Assembly: GCF_040215105.1 (NCBI RefSeq)
Contig: NZ_CP157875.1
Coordinates: 1,293,501-1,357,500 of the forward strand
Length of the DNA stretch: 64,000 bases
Source: Aeromonas veronii
GTDB lineage: Bacteria; Pseudomonadota; Gammaproteobacteria; Enterobacterales; Aeromonadaceae
Direction of reading: 5' to 3'
Within the stretch, counting starts at the first letter, position 1. Every line of letters starts with the position of its first letter. The position numbers and the translations under genes were made by a program. The notes under the pieces are model-generated. The model saw only the letters and a program-made list of their open reading frames with translations, was not told where the DNA came from and made no database searches. Below, in pieces: positions 39,686-49,657 of this stretch.

Positions 39686-40807
39686 ATGCATTCACTCCCG
39701 ACGGGCCAACGGGCCTTGCGTCACGACTGGACCCACGACGAGGTGCAGGCCCTGTTTGCCCTGCCGTTCAACGATCTGCTGTTCCGGGCCCAGACGGTGC
39801 ACCGCGCCCATTTCGATCCCAACGAGGTGCAGGTGAGCACCTTGCTCTCCATCAAGACCGGTGCCTGCCCGGAGGATTGCAAATATTGCCCCCAGAGCGC
39901 CCGCTATCATACCGGCCTCGAAGCCGAGCGGCTGATGGAGGTGGAAAAAGTGCTGGAGCGGGCCCGGGAGGCCAGGGCCAACGGCTCGTCGCGCTTCTGC
40001 ATGGGGGCCGCCTGGCGCAACCCCAAGGAACGGGACATGCCCTATATCCTGCAGATGATCGAGGGGGTGCGTGGGCTCGGCATGGAGACCTGCATGACCC
40101 TGGGGATGCTCACCGCGGATCAGGCCGCGCGTCTTGGCGCCGCCGGGCTTGATTACTACAACCACAACCTCGACACCTCGCCGGAGTTCTACGGCGACAT
40201 CATCACCACCCGCACCTATCAGGACCGTCTCGACACCCTGGAACATGTGCGCGGCGCCGGCATGAAGGTCTGCTCCGGCGGCATCGTCGGCATGGGGGAG
40301 CAGGCGCGGGACCGGGCGGGTTTGCTGATCGCGCTCGCCAACCTGCCGCGCCACCCGGAGAGCGTCCCCATCAACATGCTGGTGAAGGTGAAGGGCACGC
40401 CGCTCGAGAACGAGGAGAATCTGGATCCGTTCGAATTTATCCGCACCATCGCCGTGGCGCGGATCCTGATGCCCGCCTCCCACGTGCGTCTCTCCGCCGG
40501 GCGGGAGAAGATGAACGAGCAGATGCAGGCCATGTGTTTCATGGCGGGTGCCAACTCCATCTTCTATGGCTGCAAGCTGCTGACTACCCCGAACCCCGAC
40601 GAGAACAGCGACATGCAGCTGTTCAAGCGTCTCGGCATTCGCCCCGCAGAGCGGGCCCAGAAGCCGGACGCGGTGCAGACCGAGGAGCTGGAGGCCGAAC
40701 TGCGGGCCCGTGCCGCCAGCCAGCCGGTGAGTGGCGATCTGTTCTACGACGCCACCCGCCAGCGCAGGACGCTGTCATCAGCACAATCCACTGTCAAATC
40801 GGTATGA
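39686..40807 (+). CDS. bioB: BioB, biotin synthase
   Basis: Radical SAM enzyme inserting sulfur into dethiobiotin. Length is 373 aa (E. coli 346, the excess at the C-terminus). The [4Fe-4S] cysteines are Cys61, Cys65 and Cys68 in [12 protein letters not shown]. The sacrificial [2Fe-2S] cluster region includes [11 protein letters not shown] and [10 protein letters not shown], and the Arg ligand lies in [11 protein letters not shown] 39686 gives the expected start. The stop overlaps the bioF start by ATGA. Confidence 0.96.
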   Translation: MHSLPTGQRALRHDWTHDEVQALFALPFNDLLFRAQTVHRAHFDPNEVQVSTLLSIKTGACPEDCKYCPQSARYHTGLEAERLMEVEKVLERAREARANGSSRFCMGAAWRNPKERDMPYILQMIEGVRGLGMETCMTLGMLTADQAARLGAAGLDYYNHNLDTSPEFYGDIITTRTYQDRLDTLEHVRGAGMKVCSGGIVGMGEQARDRAGLLIALANLPRHPESVPINMLVKVKGTPLENEENLDPFEFIRTIAVARILMPASHVRLSAGREKMNEQMQAMCFMAGANSIFYGCKLLTTPNPDENSDMQLFKRLGIRPAERAQKPDAVQTEELEAELRARAASQPVSGDLFYDATRQRRTLSSAQSTVKSV

Positions 40808-42000
40808 AATCTGCGCATGTGACTGCCCATTATGGCCCTTTCCCCCTGAGCGAGGCGCTGGCCACCCGGGCGCAGCAGGATTTGCTGCGTCGCCGTGTTC
40901 CGACCGAAGGGCCGACCGGGCCAAGGCTTTGGGTGGATGGGCGGGAGTATCTGAATTTTTCTGCCAACGACTACCTGGGGCTGGCGGGGGATGAGGCCAT
41001 CAAGGCCGCCCTGGTGGCGGGCGTCGAGCAATATGGTGCCGGTGCTGGTGCCTCCCCCCTGGTGACCGGTTACAGCCGGGCCCATCAGCGACTGGAGGAG
41101 ACCATCGCCGAGTGGTTGGGGCTGGAGGCGGTACTGTTGTTCAACTGCGGTTTTTCGGCCAACCAGGCGGTGCTGGGGGCCCTGCTCGGCAAGGAGCACC
41201 TGCTGTGGCAAGACAGGCTCAATCATGCCTCCTTGCAGGAGATGGGGAGCCGGCTGCCCTGCAAGATGCGGCGCTTTGCCCACAACGACATGGCGGCGCT
41301 GGCGCGGCAGCTGGAACCCGGTCGGGGGCTGATCGTCTCCGAGGGGGTGTTCAGCATGGACGGGGATCAGGGTCCCTGGCCCGAGCTTGCCCGCCTCACC
41401 GCCCAGAGCCACAACTGGCTGATGATCGACGACGCCCACGGCCTCGGCGTGCTGGGGCCAGAGGGGCGCGGCACCCTCGCGGCCCAGGGGGTTAGCCCGG
41501 ATAGCGTTCACATCCAGATGGGCACCTTTGGCAAGGCGCTCGGGGTGGCCGGCGCCTTCGTCGGTGGCAGCCGCGAGCTGGTGGATTATCTGGTCAACTT
41601 CGCCCGCCACTATGTCTACAGCACCCACATGCCCGCCGCCCAGGCCTTGGCGGTGAGCGAGAGCATCGCCTTGGTGCGCGGTGCCGATGAGCGTCGTGCC
41701 CACTTGAACCATCTGATCGCCCGCTTCCGACAGGGGGCGGAGCAACTCGGCTGGACACTGGGTGCGAGCCAGACTCCCATTCAGCCGCTGCTGGTGGGGG
41801 AGAGTCGCGCCGCCCTGGCCCTGAGCGAGCGGCTGCGAGAGGCCGGCCTCTGGGTTGGCGCCATCCGCCCCCCGACGGTGCCGGCGGGCACGGCGCGCCT
41901 TCGCATCACCCTGAGCGCCGCCCATCAGGAAGCGCACATCGACCGCTTGCTGGACGGCCTCGGCCTCGCATCCAATGAGGGAGGGCAAGCCCATGGATAA
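40804..42000 (+). CDS. bioF: BioF, 8-amino-7-oxononanoate synthase
   Basis: PLP alpha-oxoamine synthase condensing pimeloyl-ACP with alanine. Length is 398 aa (E. coli 384). PLP lysine is Lys244 in [17 protein letters not shown] (209-213) and [15 protein letters not shown] are the ring and phosphate motifs. The start overlaps the bioB stop, so it is translationally coupled. Confidence 0.96.
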   Translation: MKSAHVTAHYGPFPLSEALATRAQQDLLRRRVPTEGPTGPRLWVDGREYLNFSANDYLGLAGDEAIKAALVAGVEQYGAGAGASPLVTGYSRAHQRLEETIAEWLGLEAVLLFNCGFSANQAVLGALLGKEHLLWQDRLNHASLQEMGSRLPCKMRRFAHNDMAALARQLEPGRGLIVSEGVFSMDGDQGPWPELARLTAQSHNWLMIDDAHGLGVLGPEGRGTLAAQGVSPDSVHIQMGTFGKALGVAGAFVGGSRELVDYLVNFARHYVYSTHMPAAQALAVSESIALVRGADERRAHLNHLIARFRQGAEQLGWTLGASQTPIQPLLVGESRAALALSERLREAGLWVGAIRPPTVPAGTARLRITLSAAHQEAHIDRLLDGLGLASNEGGQAHG

Positions 42001-42958
42001 AGCCCCGCTCCACGAGGCCCCGTCGAGCCCCCCTTGTTCGCAAGCCCGGATCCTCAATGAGGTCGGCAGCGCGGCCCCCTTCCAGCGGGTGGACAAGGTG
42101 CAGCTGGCGCGGCGTTTCGGCGCCGCCGCCCACCACTATGACGCCCATGCCCGCTTCCAGCAGGAGGTGGGGCAGGCGCTGCTGGAACGCATGTCCGCGG
42201 GGGAGTGGTCACCGACCGGACAGGCGCTGGATGCGCACACGGCCCTGTGTTTGCCCGAGAGGGGACTGGCTCATGACGTGAGCGCGCCCAGGCGTTTGCT
42301 CGCAGATCTACCCGAAGCTGGCCTGGATCTCGGCTGCGGCACCGGCTTCTTCCTGCCCGCGCTCGCCGGGCGTTGCCAGCAGCTCTACGGGCTGGATCTC
42401 GCCCCCGGCATGCTGCAGGAGGCAACAAGGCGCCAGAGCGGAGCCCGATTGGTGTGCGGCGATGCGGAGGCGCTTCCCTTCGCCGACCAGAGCCTTGACT
42501 GGATCTTCTCAAGCCTGGCCCTGCAGTGGTGCGAGCAGCCGGCTCTGGCCTTCGCCGAGCTCCATCGGGTGCTCAAACCCGGCGGCCAGCTGTTCTTCTC
42601 GACCCTGCTTGCCGAGTCGCTGTGGCAGCTTCGTGAGGCCTGGCGCACGGTTGACGAGTCTGCCCATGTCAATCGTTTCCTCGGGCTGCCACAATTGCGC
42701 AGTGCCGTGGCCGACGGTGGTTTTGCCGACATCCAGCTGGCATCCCTGACCTGGCAGCTGGCCTATGGCGATCTCGGCAGCTTGCTTCGCGATCTCAAGG
42801 GGATAGGGGCGAGCCAGGTCAACGACGGGCGCAACCAGGGCCTTGGCAATCGCCAGCGCCTGCGGCGCCTGGGGGAGGCCTATGAGCGGTATCGCCAGCC
42901 AGACGGCCTGCTGGCCGCCAGTTATCAGGTTTGCCTCGGGCGGCTCGTGCGCCAATGA
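41993..42958 (+). CDS. bioC: BioC, malonyl-ACP O-methyltransferase
   Basis: SAM methyltransferase that masks malonyl-ACP so that fatty-acid synthesis can build pimelate. SAM motif I is LDLGCGTGFF (111-120); SSLALQWCEQPALAFAELHR and LKGIGASQVNDGRN are family-specific. At 321 aa it is longer than E. coli BioC (251): about 33 extra N-terminal residues and an insertion of about 33 residues before motif I. ATG 41993 overlaps the end of bioF and has a GGGAGGG-rich upstream. A GTG near residue 33 could be an alternative start matching the shorter form. Confidence 0.93.
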   Translation: MDKAPLHEAPSSPPCSQARILNEVGSAAPFQRVDKVQLARRFGAAAHHYDAHARFQQEVGQALLERMSAGEWSPTGQALDAHTALCLPERGLAHDVSAPRRLLADLPEAGLDLGCGTGFFLPALAGRCQQLYGLDLAPGMLQEATRRQSGARLVCGDAEALPFADQSLDWIFSSLALQWCEQPALAFAELHRVLKPGGQLFFSTLLAESLWQLREAWRTVDESAHVNRFLGLPQLRSAVADGGFADIQLASLTWQLAYGDLGSLLRDLKGIGASQVNDGRNQGLGNRQRLRRLGEAYERYRQPDGLLAASYQVCLGRLVRQ

Positions 42959-43130
42959 TGATCGGCCGGTTTGTCCGCCCATCCAAGATGGGTTAGCGCG
43001 CCGGCCACAGGCTGGCACGTTTGCCTGCATTGCCATCAGTCGACCCTGCGGGGTCGGCCTCTTTATCACCCCATACCATGAGTGCGACGGGCGGCCAGAG
43101 GGTCGCCCGCCATCACGCCGAGGAGTCATC

Positions 43131-43811
43131 ATGGCCACATCCTTCTTCATCACCGGCACCGACACCGACGTGGGCAAGACCCTGGTCGCCCGCACCCTGC
43201 TGCAGGAGTTTTCAGCCCTCGGCCTTCGCTGCGCCGGTTACAAGCCCATCTCGGCGGGTTGCGCCCGCACCCCGGATGGCCTGCGCAATCAGGATGCCCT
43301 GCAACTGCAGGCCGCGGCCAGCCTCAAGCTCCCCTACGAGCAGGTCAATCCCTTCGCCTATGAACCGCCCATCGCGCCCCATATCGCCGCCAGGGAGGTG
43401 GGAGAGACCATCGAGATGGCGGGGCTGAGCGCCGGCCTGCGGGCCATCGAGCAGGCGGGGGCTGAACTGGTGATCGTGGAGGGGGCGGGGGGCTGGTTCC
43501 TGCCCCTGGACAGAACCCACCTGCTGTCGGACTGGGTCAAGCAGCAGAATCTGCCGGTGATCGTGGTGGTGGGGGCCAAGCTCGGTTGCCTCAACCACGC
43601 CCTGCTCACGGTGGCCGCCATCCGCCATCAGGACTTGCCCATCGCGGGCTGGGTCATCAACCGGCTGGATGAGCACATGAGCCACTATCCGGAGAACCTG
43701 GATACCCTGAGGGGCTTGATGCCGGCGCCGTTTTTGGGTGAAATACCCTTTGTAAACAATCCACTCGATGCAGATCTGCGCGGTTGTCTCGACGTTTCCC
43801 CTCTGCTTTGA
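43131..43811 (+). CDS. bioD: BioD, dethiobiotin synthetase
   Basis: ATP-dependent ring closure of DAPA with CO2. Length is 226 aa (E. coli BioD 225). P-loop FFITGTDTDVGKT (5-17), substrate Lys in CAGYKPISAG, and EGAGGWFLPL as second nucleotide motif. ATG 43131 has GAGGAG upstream. It lies 172 nt behind bioC, a wider gap than the others in bioBFCD; the gap holds GC-rich inverted segments but no clear terminator. Confidence 0.95.
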   Translation: MATSFFITGTDTDVGKTLVARTLLQEFSALGLRCAGYKPISAGCARTPDGLRNQDALQLQAAASLKLPYEQVNPFAYEPPIAPHIAAREVGETIEMAGLSAGLRAIEQAGAELVIVEGAGGWFLPLDRTHLLSDWVKQQNLPVIVVVGAKLGCLNHALLTVAAIRHQDLPIAGWVINRLDEHMSHYPENLDTLRGLMPAPFLGEIPFVNNPLDADLRGCLDVSPLL

Positions 43812-43922
43812 GGGGCACATTCAGCAAACATTCATCGCGTCTATCTATTATCTGGGACAGAAGTGGGACCGGCGCGACGATGGATCGGGCCTGACCACAT
43901 ATCTATCTTTCAAGGAGTCAAT

Positions 43923-44795
43923 ATGAAGCGAATTATGCTATTCCTGGTGACCAACCTGGCCGTCATGCTGGTGCTGGGGGTGGTACTCAATATCCTGTTC
44001 TCGGTTCTGGGGATCAACAAGTCCAGCATTTCCGGTCTGTTGGTGTTCTGTGCCGTGTTCGGGTTTGGGGGTTCCTTTATCTCCTTGCTGATGTCCAAGT
44101 GGATGGCCAAGCGCAGCTATGGCGTCCAGGTCATCGAGCAGCCCCGCAACGAGACCGAGCACTGGCTGGTGAGCACGGTGGCGCGTCAGGCCCGTGAAGC
44201 CGGCATCAAGATGCCGGAAGTGGGGATCTATGACTCGCCCGAGATGAACGCCTTCGCCACCGGCGCCCGTCGTGACGACTCGCTGGTCGCGGTGTCGTCC
44301 GGCCTGCTCTACAGCATGAGCCGTGACGAGGCGGAAGCCGTGCTGGCCCACGAGGTGAGCCACGTGGCCAATGGCGACATGGTGACCCTGACCCTGATCC
44401 AGGGGGTGGTGAACACCTTCGTGATGTTCTTCGCCCGCATCGTGGCCGGCGTCATCAGCAACTTCTTCAGCTCCAACAACGAGGAAGAGAGCAGCAGCAC
44501 CGGTGGTTTCGCCTATATGATCACCGTCTTCGTGCTGGAGATGATCTTCGGCGTGCTGGCCTCCATCATCGTCATGTGGTTCAGCCGTCAGCGTGAATTC
44601 CGCGCCGACGCGGGCGCCGCCAAGCTGGCCGGTCGTGACAAGATGATCGCCGCCCTGCAGCGCCTCTCCCGCGGTGCCGAGCCCCAGATGGAAGGTTCCA
44701 TGATGGCCTTTGGCATCAACGGCAAGCGCTCCATGAGCGAGCTGTTCATGAGCCACCCGCCCATCGAGCAGCGTATCGCCGCCCTGCGCGGTTAA
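43923..44795 (+). CDS. htpX: HtpX, membrane zinc metalloprotease
   Basis: M48 protease of the inner membrane that clears damaged membrane proteins together with FtsH. Length is 290 aa (E. coli 293). Two N-terminal transmembrane helices (about 5-27 and 38-57), zinc site HEVSH (His143, Glu144, His147) and two further helices around 155-215, with [14 protein letters not shown] supplying the third ligand Glu. ATG 43923 after AAGGAG. In E. coli it belongs to the Cpx stress response; no Cpx site could be recognised here. Confidence 0.96.
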   Translation: MKRIMLFLVTNLAVMLVLGVVLNILFSVLGINKSSISGLLVFCAVFGFGGSFISLLMSKWMAKRSYGVQVIEQPRNETEHWLVSTVARQAREAGIKMPEVGIYDSPEMNAFATGARRDDSLVAVSSGLLYSMSRDEAEAVLAHEVSHVANGDMVTLTLIQGVVNTFVMFFARIVAGVISNFFSSNNEEESSSTGGFAYMITVFVLEMIFGVLASIIVMWFSRQREFRADAGAAKLAGRDKMIAALQRLSRGAEPQMEGSMMAFGINGKRSMSELFMSHPPIEQRIAALRG

Positions 44796-44809
44796 TCCTG
44801 CCCCCAATG

Positions 44810-44840
44810 AAAAATGGCTGCCCTCGGGCAGCCATTTTTG
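44810..44840. terminator. Bidirectional terminator between htpX and the MOSC fusion gene
   Basis: AAAATGGCTGCC/GGCAGCCATTTT with a CTC-type loop and T-runs on both strands; the genes converge here. Confidence 0.9.
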
Positions 44841-44902
44841 TTTCCGCCTTGGCGATGAACCGGGCGGGATCGTTATCGCGGCGGGGCAGCCCGCAGGTTG
44901 CC

Positions 44903-46717
44903 CTATTTAATCACCAGATCGGTCAGCGGCACGGCGCAGCAGGTGAGGATCCTGCCCTCGGCCCGCTCGGCGGCGGTGATGGCCGGCGCCTCTGGATGAT
45001 CCACCTCTCCCGAGAGCAGGGTCTGCTTGCAGCTGCCGCAGATGCCGGCGCGGCAGCTCCAGGGCAGCTCCACTCCTTGCTTGTGGGCCTGATCCAGCAC
45101 GGTGCCCTGGTTGTTGCCCATGAAGCTCTGCTCGCCGATGCGCAGCTGCACCGCCTGATGGGGCCTTGCCACCGAGAGGATGGCGCCGCCGAAGCTCTCC
45201 TGCTTGATGCGATCGGCGGGTACGTCCAGCGCCTGCAACAGCTTGACCGCCTCGCTCATGAAGCCATGGGGGCCGCACAGGAAGACCTCCCGGGTCGCGA
45301 GATCCGGCAGTCGGGCCAGGTGTTCCTTGCTGAGGCGACCGCGCAGCCCCTGCCAATGGCTCCCCGGTTGACTCAGTATCAGGGTGAGGCCCATGCCGGC
45401 CTGGCGCAGGGCATTGAGTTCGGCGGCGGCCGGGATGTCGGCCTCGCTGCGGCACAGGTGCATGAAATGGACTTCGTCGAGTTCATGGCGCAGTTGCAGA
45501 GTGCGGGCGATGGCGAGCATGGGGGTGACGCCGGAACCTGCCGAGAGCAGCAGCAGCTTGCGCTCGCGCCCCAGATGGAAGTCCCCGGCGGGAGGGGAAG
45601 CCAGCAGCCGGTCGCCGACCTTGAACTGGCCGTGCAACCAGGGGGAGAGGCGACCATCTCCGATGCGTTTGACGCTGATGCTGTAACGCTCCGGCAGATC
45701 CGGCGTCGAGCTCAGGGTGTAGCGCCGTTGCTGCCGCTCTCGCGCCTGCCCCTGACCGATATCCAGGCTGATGGGCAGGTGCTGGCCGGGTAAATAGTCT
45801 GGCAGCGGTTCCCCATCGGCGGCCTCGAACCAGAAGGTCTCCAGATCCCGGGCCAGGGGCTCGCGCGCCACGCAGACCAGCTCCCGCTTCTTCGGTGCGC
45901 CGTTGGGATAGACGGGGGGACGGGCGCGCTCCAGCACCTCGATCTCGCTGCCCGCTTCAATCCAGCCCTCGTTCAGGGCCACCAGGTTCTGGCCGAAATA
46001 GACCTCCCCGTCTTCGCCTCGGCGATAGCGGGTGAGGGTGGCGAGCGGCTCCTTGAGGGCGTTGAATCTGTCGCTGCCGGGCTCCACCGTGGTCATGATG
46101 CAGCGGCTGCAGGGCTTGGCCACCAGGAACTCCACCTCACCGATGCGGATCCGCTTCCAGCCATCTTCCTCGAACGGTCGGGTATCGCTCGCCACCAGGT
46201 TGGTCCTGAACTGGCTCATCTGGTGCAGGGCTTCGGATCTCAGGTTGAGATCCTCAAGGGAGGCCTGGCTTATCAGCAGCAGGGGATAGCCGTCGGCGAA
46301 GCTGACCCGGGTACCGGTCTTGGCGCGAAAACGCTCGGAGCGCTCGCCGAGCCAGAGCAGGCGTACCGGCTCACCGGCCACGCGACTCAACCAGCCATCC
46401 GCCTGATCGTGGGTGTGCAGGGCCTGGAAGCTGTCACCCCAGACCCCGGTAGCCTGGAGTGCGCGACTGAAGTCGCTCTCGTGCAGCGCGAGGGGCGTCA
46501 TGCCCGGGTAGCGCAGCTGCAAGCCGCCCTCCATGGGCGTGGCCACCACCAGTTGCAACTGGGGATGGGTGCGGGCCGTGATGAAGCTGCCGTCCGGCTT
46601 GACCACCATGTAGCGGCGATCCCCGAGCAGGCCTTCTTCGGTCACCCGGGCGCGGGAGAGTGGCATGCCTGCCGTCGATTTGATGGGGTAGAGATGAATG
46701 CTGTCGAGCCTTGGCAT
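44903..46717 (-). CDS. MOSC - flavin reductase - [2Fe-2S] ferredoxin fusion (YcbX-like)
   Basis: 604 aa with three parts. Residues 1-265 are MOSC N-terminal barrel plus MOSC domain, with the Mo-cofactor Cys203 in AKPCSRC. Residues 280-510 are a ferredoxin-NADP reductase module: FAD motif RRYTLSST (331-338), LSAGSGVTPMLAIAR, and CGPHGFM. Residues 525-604 are a plant-type [2Fe-2S] ferredoxin with Cys555, Cys560, Cys563 and Cys593 in canonical spacing. E. coli YcbX has only MOSC plus ferredoxin and detoxifies N-hydroxylated bases using CysJ as reductase. Here the reductase is built in, suggesting a self-sufficient NAD(P)H-driven molybdoenzyme. ATG 46717 with AAGGATTT upstream. Confidence 0.88.
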   Translation of the reverse strand: MPRLDSIHLYPIKSTAGMPLSRARVTEEGLLGDRRYMVVKPDGSFITARTHPQLQLVVATPMEGGLQLRYPGMTPLALHESDFSRALQATGVWGDSFQALHTHDQADGWLSRVAGEPVRLLWLGERSERFRAKTGTRVSFADGYPLLLISQASLEDLNLRSEALHQMSQFRTNLVASDTRPFEEDGWKRIRIGEVEFLVAKPCSRCIMTTVEPGSDRFNALKEPLATLTRYRRGEDGEVYFGQNLVALNEGWIEAGSEIEVLERARPPVYPNGAPKKRELVCVAREPLARDLETFWFEAADGEPLPDYLPGQHLPISLDIGQGQARERQQRRYTLSSTPDLPERYSISVKRIGDGRLSPWLHGQFKVGDRLLASPPAGDFHLGRERKLLLLSAGSGVTPMLAIARTLQLRHELDEVHFMHLCRSEADIPAAAELNALRQAGMGLTLILSQPGSHWQGLRGRLSKEHLARLPDLATREVFLCGPHGFMSEAVKLLQALDVPADRIKQESFGGAILSVARPHQAVQLRIGEQSFMGNNQGTVLDQAHKQGVELPWSCRAGICGSCKQTLLSGEVDHPEAPAITAAERAEGRILTCCAVPLTDLVIK

Positions 46718-46933
46718 CTGAAATCCTTGTGCGTGGCGGGTTCCGGTGAGGCGGGGGGCGGGCCCCGTGAGCACGACCGCCCCCATGATCAGGCGCGCAG
46801 AGAGATGAGAAGGACAGGCCTGGTCGCAGACGGCGGAACGTCATGGGCAGGATGTTACATGCAATGGCGGGGGAGCAGCCACTGCTCATCAAGTGAGGCG
46901 GGCAAAAACGTGGCGACAGTTGCAAACCAGCAA

Positions 46934-46951
46934 GCGGGCCCGTGGGCCCGC
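46934..46951 (-). terminator. Possible terminator behind the acylase gene
   Basis: GCGGGCCC/GGGCCCGC with a 2-nt loop, 24 nt beyond the stop; the following minus-strand sequence is only weakly T-rich. Confidence 0.45.
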
Positions 46952-46974
46952 GATGGATGGTTTACACAAGGTGA

Positions 46975-49473
46975 TCAGGGCGTGAGGGGGCGAGGCACCT
47001 GGAGTGTCAGCTTGCGCTCCTGATGGGCGGCGATCTCCTCGTCGGTGAAGCGCATGGGCTGCCACTGTTGCCGGGCAAACTGTTCGGTCTGATCGATGAA
47101 GTGCGGGCTTTCGGGGTCGTGGGACTGACCATAGCTCAGGAAGCGCTCGGCCTTGGGGCCGTCGGCATCGAACTGCAGGGCCAGCACGAAGCTGGAGCCA
47201 TAGTTGGCGCGATAGCGCAGATCCGGCTGACCATCCCCATCATCATTCCGGCTGCGCAGCGTGGTGCCCGGTACGGCCTGGCCGGTGATGATGTTGGCCA
47301 GATCCGAGGTGCTGCGCGAGGGCATGTTGGTCTGCACCATGTTGAACATGCCTTCGAACGAGTTGCCACCGGGCAGGGCGACAGGAGCCAGGCCGCTGGC
47401 CTTCTGCACGAACTGCAACTCGCCGAGGGAGGCATCCAGCGCTATCCGTGCGCCTTGCAGGCGTTGCTGTGCCCCGGCCAGAGCCAGCAGGGCTGGATCC
47501 TGATCCGGGTTGCCGGACCAGGGGGCCAACCCGCGAGGCGTCGTGGCGGGGTTGGCCGGATCGAAGGGAAGGGCAAACAGGGCGTCCTTGATGTCCCTGT
47601 GACCGCCGGTGCGAAATGCCGTCAACCACTCGCGCATCAGGTGGGCGCCCCGGCTGTCCAGTTGATACTCCCCATCCCAGCCAGCCAGGGCATTGCAGCT
47701 CGGGCTCAGATCCAGGGGGCCCGTGGTCAGCTGGATCAGGGGATGAGCTTGGCAGCGGGCCAGCAGGGGCTCTTTGAGCTCGCGGGCAAACAGGGAACCG
47801 TTGTGAGTGACCACCCGTTGCAGATCCGAAAGGGTGAAGCGGCGATCCGGGCCGGTCAGTCCCTGGCTGTCCGGATGGGTGATGAGCAGGGCGTTATAGC
47901 GGGTGCGCGGGCTGCGTACCGTCTGCTCGGGGCCGTAAAGGATCGAGTAGCCCTCGAGGGGGGCATCGAGGTTGGTGAGCCAGTGACTGCTATTGGCGTT
48001 GTAGACATAGTCGCTGCGGGTCTGCCGGGGGGCCTGACTCAGGGGGACCAGGCCGGGGGCCCGGGTCTGGCCGCTGTCGACCCACTCGAAGTCGGGGTCA
48101 TTGCCAGGCAGCAGCACGCTGCCCTCACCGTCTAGCCAGATGGGGGCGAGCTGCGAGCTCTGGGAGGCCGTGCGCCACCAGGCTTCGGCCTTGGCTCCGA
48201 GGCGGGGAACCTGGGTGGCATCCACGTAGCTGGCCTCTCCCTGCTTGTCGACCAGCAGGGTATTGACCCAGGGGATCCCCTGATGCTCAGCAAGGGCGTC
48301 AAAGAAGGCCGGGGTGCTCTGGGCTCTGGCCATGGCCAGCCACTGTTCCAGCATCTTGTAGTTGCCGGCATTGGCATCGCGGAAACTGATGGCTGTGCTG
48401 CGGCTCCAGCCGAGGGCCGGCGAGAGGGAAGCCAGGTTGACCATGGGGCCGAAGTGGCTGGCATAGACGGTCTGGCGGTAGGGTTGCAGGCTGCCGTCGG
48501 CCTGGCGTACCTCGAGGGTGACTGTCTTCTGGCTCATCTCCCGCCACTCGTTGCCGTAGCGATAACGCAGGGGATTGTCCGGATCCAGAGTCAGTTGATA
48601 GAGGGTGAAGCGCTTGGACTGGGAGACGGTGTGGGTCCAGCCGAGTTGCTCGTTGAAGCCGATGAGCACCGCAGGGAAGCCCATCATGGTCGCCCCGGTC
48701 ACGTTGAGCTTGCCCGGGATCTGCAGGTGCAGCTCATAGAACCTGAGCTCGCCGTCCCAGGGGAAATGCGGGTTGCCGAGCAGCAGTCCGCTGGCATTGC
48801 GGCTGCGATCCGCCCCCAGTGCCCAGCCGTTGCTGCCGATCCCCTCGGAGGTGAGCAGCCACTCAGACTCGAGTGTCGGGGCTGGCAGGGCACGGGCGGC
48901 GACCTGAGGACTGGGAGGCTGGGCCGCCGCCATGGCGGAGATGAAACTGCGACCGCTGGCGAGCTGGGCGAGATCCAGGTGATAGGCCAGCAGCTGGGTG
49001 GGGGTGATGGGGGTGACCCACTCAGCCCCGCGGCAGGGAGAGGGATAGTCTGCCGGACTGGTTCTGGCCGCGAGTGAATGGTTGAAACCCGCCACATAGC
49101 CTTCGATGAGATCCCGGGCATCGGGGGAAAGTTTGTCATAAAGCCCCTTGGCCTCATCGACCAGCGCCAGGGTGCGATAACCCACGTCGGAGAGCAGGTT
49201 GCGCTGCTGCTCGCCAGCACCGAACCAGCGAGACTTGTCACCCTGGAGCTTCATGATCTGCTCGCTCAGGGTGCAGAGGTTCTCCTCGGCGTGGGCATAA
49301 CCGGCGCCAAAGCCGAGGCTGGCGTAGTCATTCGCCTTGATGTGGGGCACCCCTTGCTCCGTGTAGGTGATGGCCACCTTGTAGTGGCTGCGGGGATCCG
49401 CTTCGCTGCTGTTGTCCTGACAGCCTGCCAATACCAGGCAGCCGAGCAGAGGGAGGGAAAAAGGAGATCGCAT
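46975..49473 (-). CDS. Penicillin-acylase-family Ntn hydrolase, lipoprotein
   Basis: 832 aa. Signal peptide with lipobox LAGC (Cys18). The alpha chain contains AEENLCTLSEQIMKL. Autocleavage would expose Ser214 in GIGSNGWALG, the nucleophile of the beta chain. NPHFPWDGELRFYELHLQIP, GFNEQLGWTHTVS and the later YNANSSHWLTN (catalytic Asn region) fit PvdQ, AHL acylases and cephalosporin acylases. Likely substrate: an N-acyl amide such as N-acyl-homoserine lactone, inferred only from the family. ATG 49473 after AAGGA. It is divergent from a membrane AraC-type regulator 184 bp away. Confidence 0.88.
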   Translation of the reverse strand: MRSPFSLPLLGCLVLAGCQDNSSEADPRSHYKVAITYTEQGVPHIKANDYASLGFGAGYAHAEENLCTLSEQIMKLQGDKSRWFGAGEQQRNLLSDVGYRTLALVDEAKGLYDKLSPDARDLIEGYVAGFNHSLAARTSPADYPSPCRGAEWVTPITPTQLLAYHLDLAQLASGRSFISAMAAAQPPSPQVAARALPAPTLESEWLLTSEGIGSNGWALGADRSRNASGLLLGNPHFPWDGELRFYELHLQIPGKLNVTGATMMGFPAVLIGFNEQLGWTHTVSQSKRFTLYQLTLDPDNPLRYRYGNEWREMSQKTVTLEVRQADGSLQPYRQTVYASHFGPMVNLASLSPALGWSRSTAISFRDANAGNYKMLEQWLAMARAQSTPAFFDALAEHQGIPWVNTLLVDKQGEASYVDATQVPRLGAKAEAWWRTASQSSQLAPIWLDGEGSVLLPGNDPDFEWVDSGQTRAPGLVPLSQAPRQTRSDYVYNANSSHWLTNLDAPLEGYSILYGPEQTVRSPRTRYNALLITHPDSQGLTGPDRRFTLSDLQRVVTHNGSLFARELKEPLLARCQAHPLIQLTTGPLDLSPSCNALAGWDGEYQLDSRGAHLMREWLTAFRTGGHRDIKDALFALPFDPANPATTPRGLAPWSGNPDQDPALLALAGAQQRLQGARIALDASLGELQFVQKASGLAPVALPGGNSFEGMFNMVQTNMPSRSTSDLANIITGQAVPGTTLRSRNDDGDGQPDLRYRANYGSSFVLALQFDADGPKAERFLSYGQSHDPESPHFIDQTEQFARQQWQPMRFTDEEIAAHQERKLTLQVPRPLTP

Positions 49474-49657
49474 GTCAGTTCCTTCTGTGGTCTCTGTTGT
49501 TATGAATTTGTTGCTTTTTGCGTGGAGGAGAGGGTATTTAAGTGCAGGGGAACCGGGATGTCGCCCCGTTGGATGGAACCGGCCATCGGTATAAATAGTC
49601 AATTAAATCAAGGGTGAACAGGTTCGTCTCGATGGAGCCGTACCTCAAGGAGCGGGT

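Noticed and set aside
42959..43130. GC-rich inverted segments between bioC and bioD, considered as an internal terminator or riboswitch
   Set aside because: No T-run and no known riboswitch core; biotin genes here are explained by the BirA operator.
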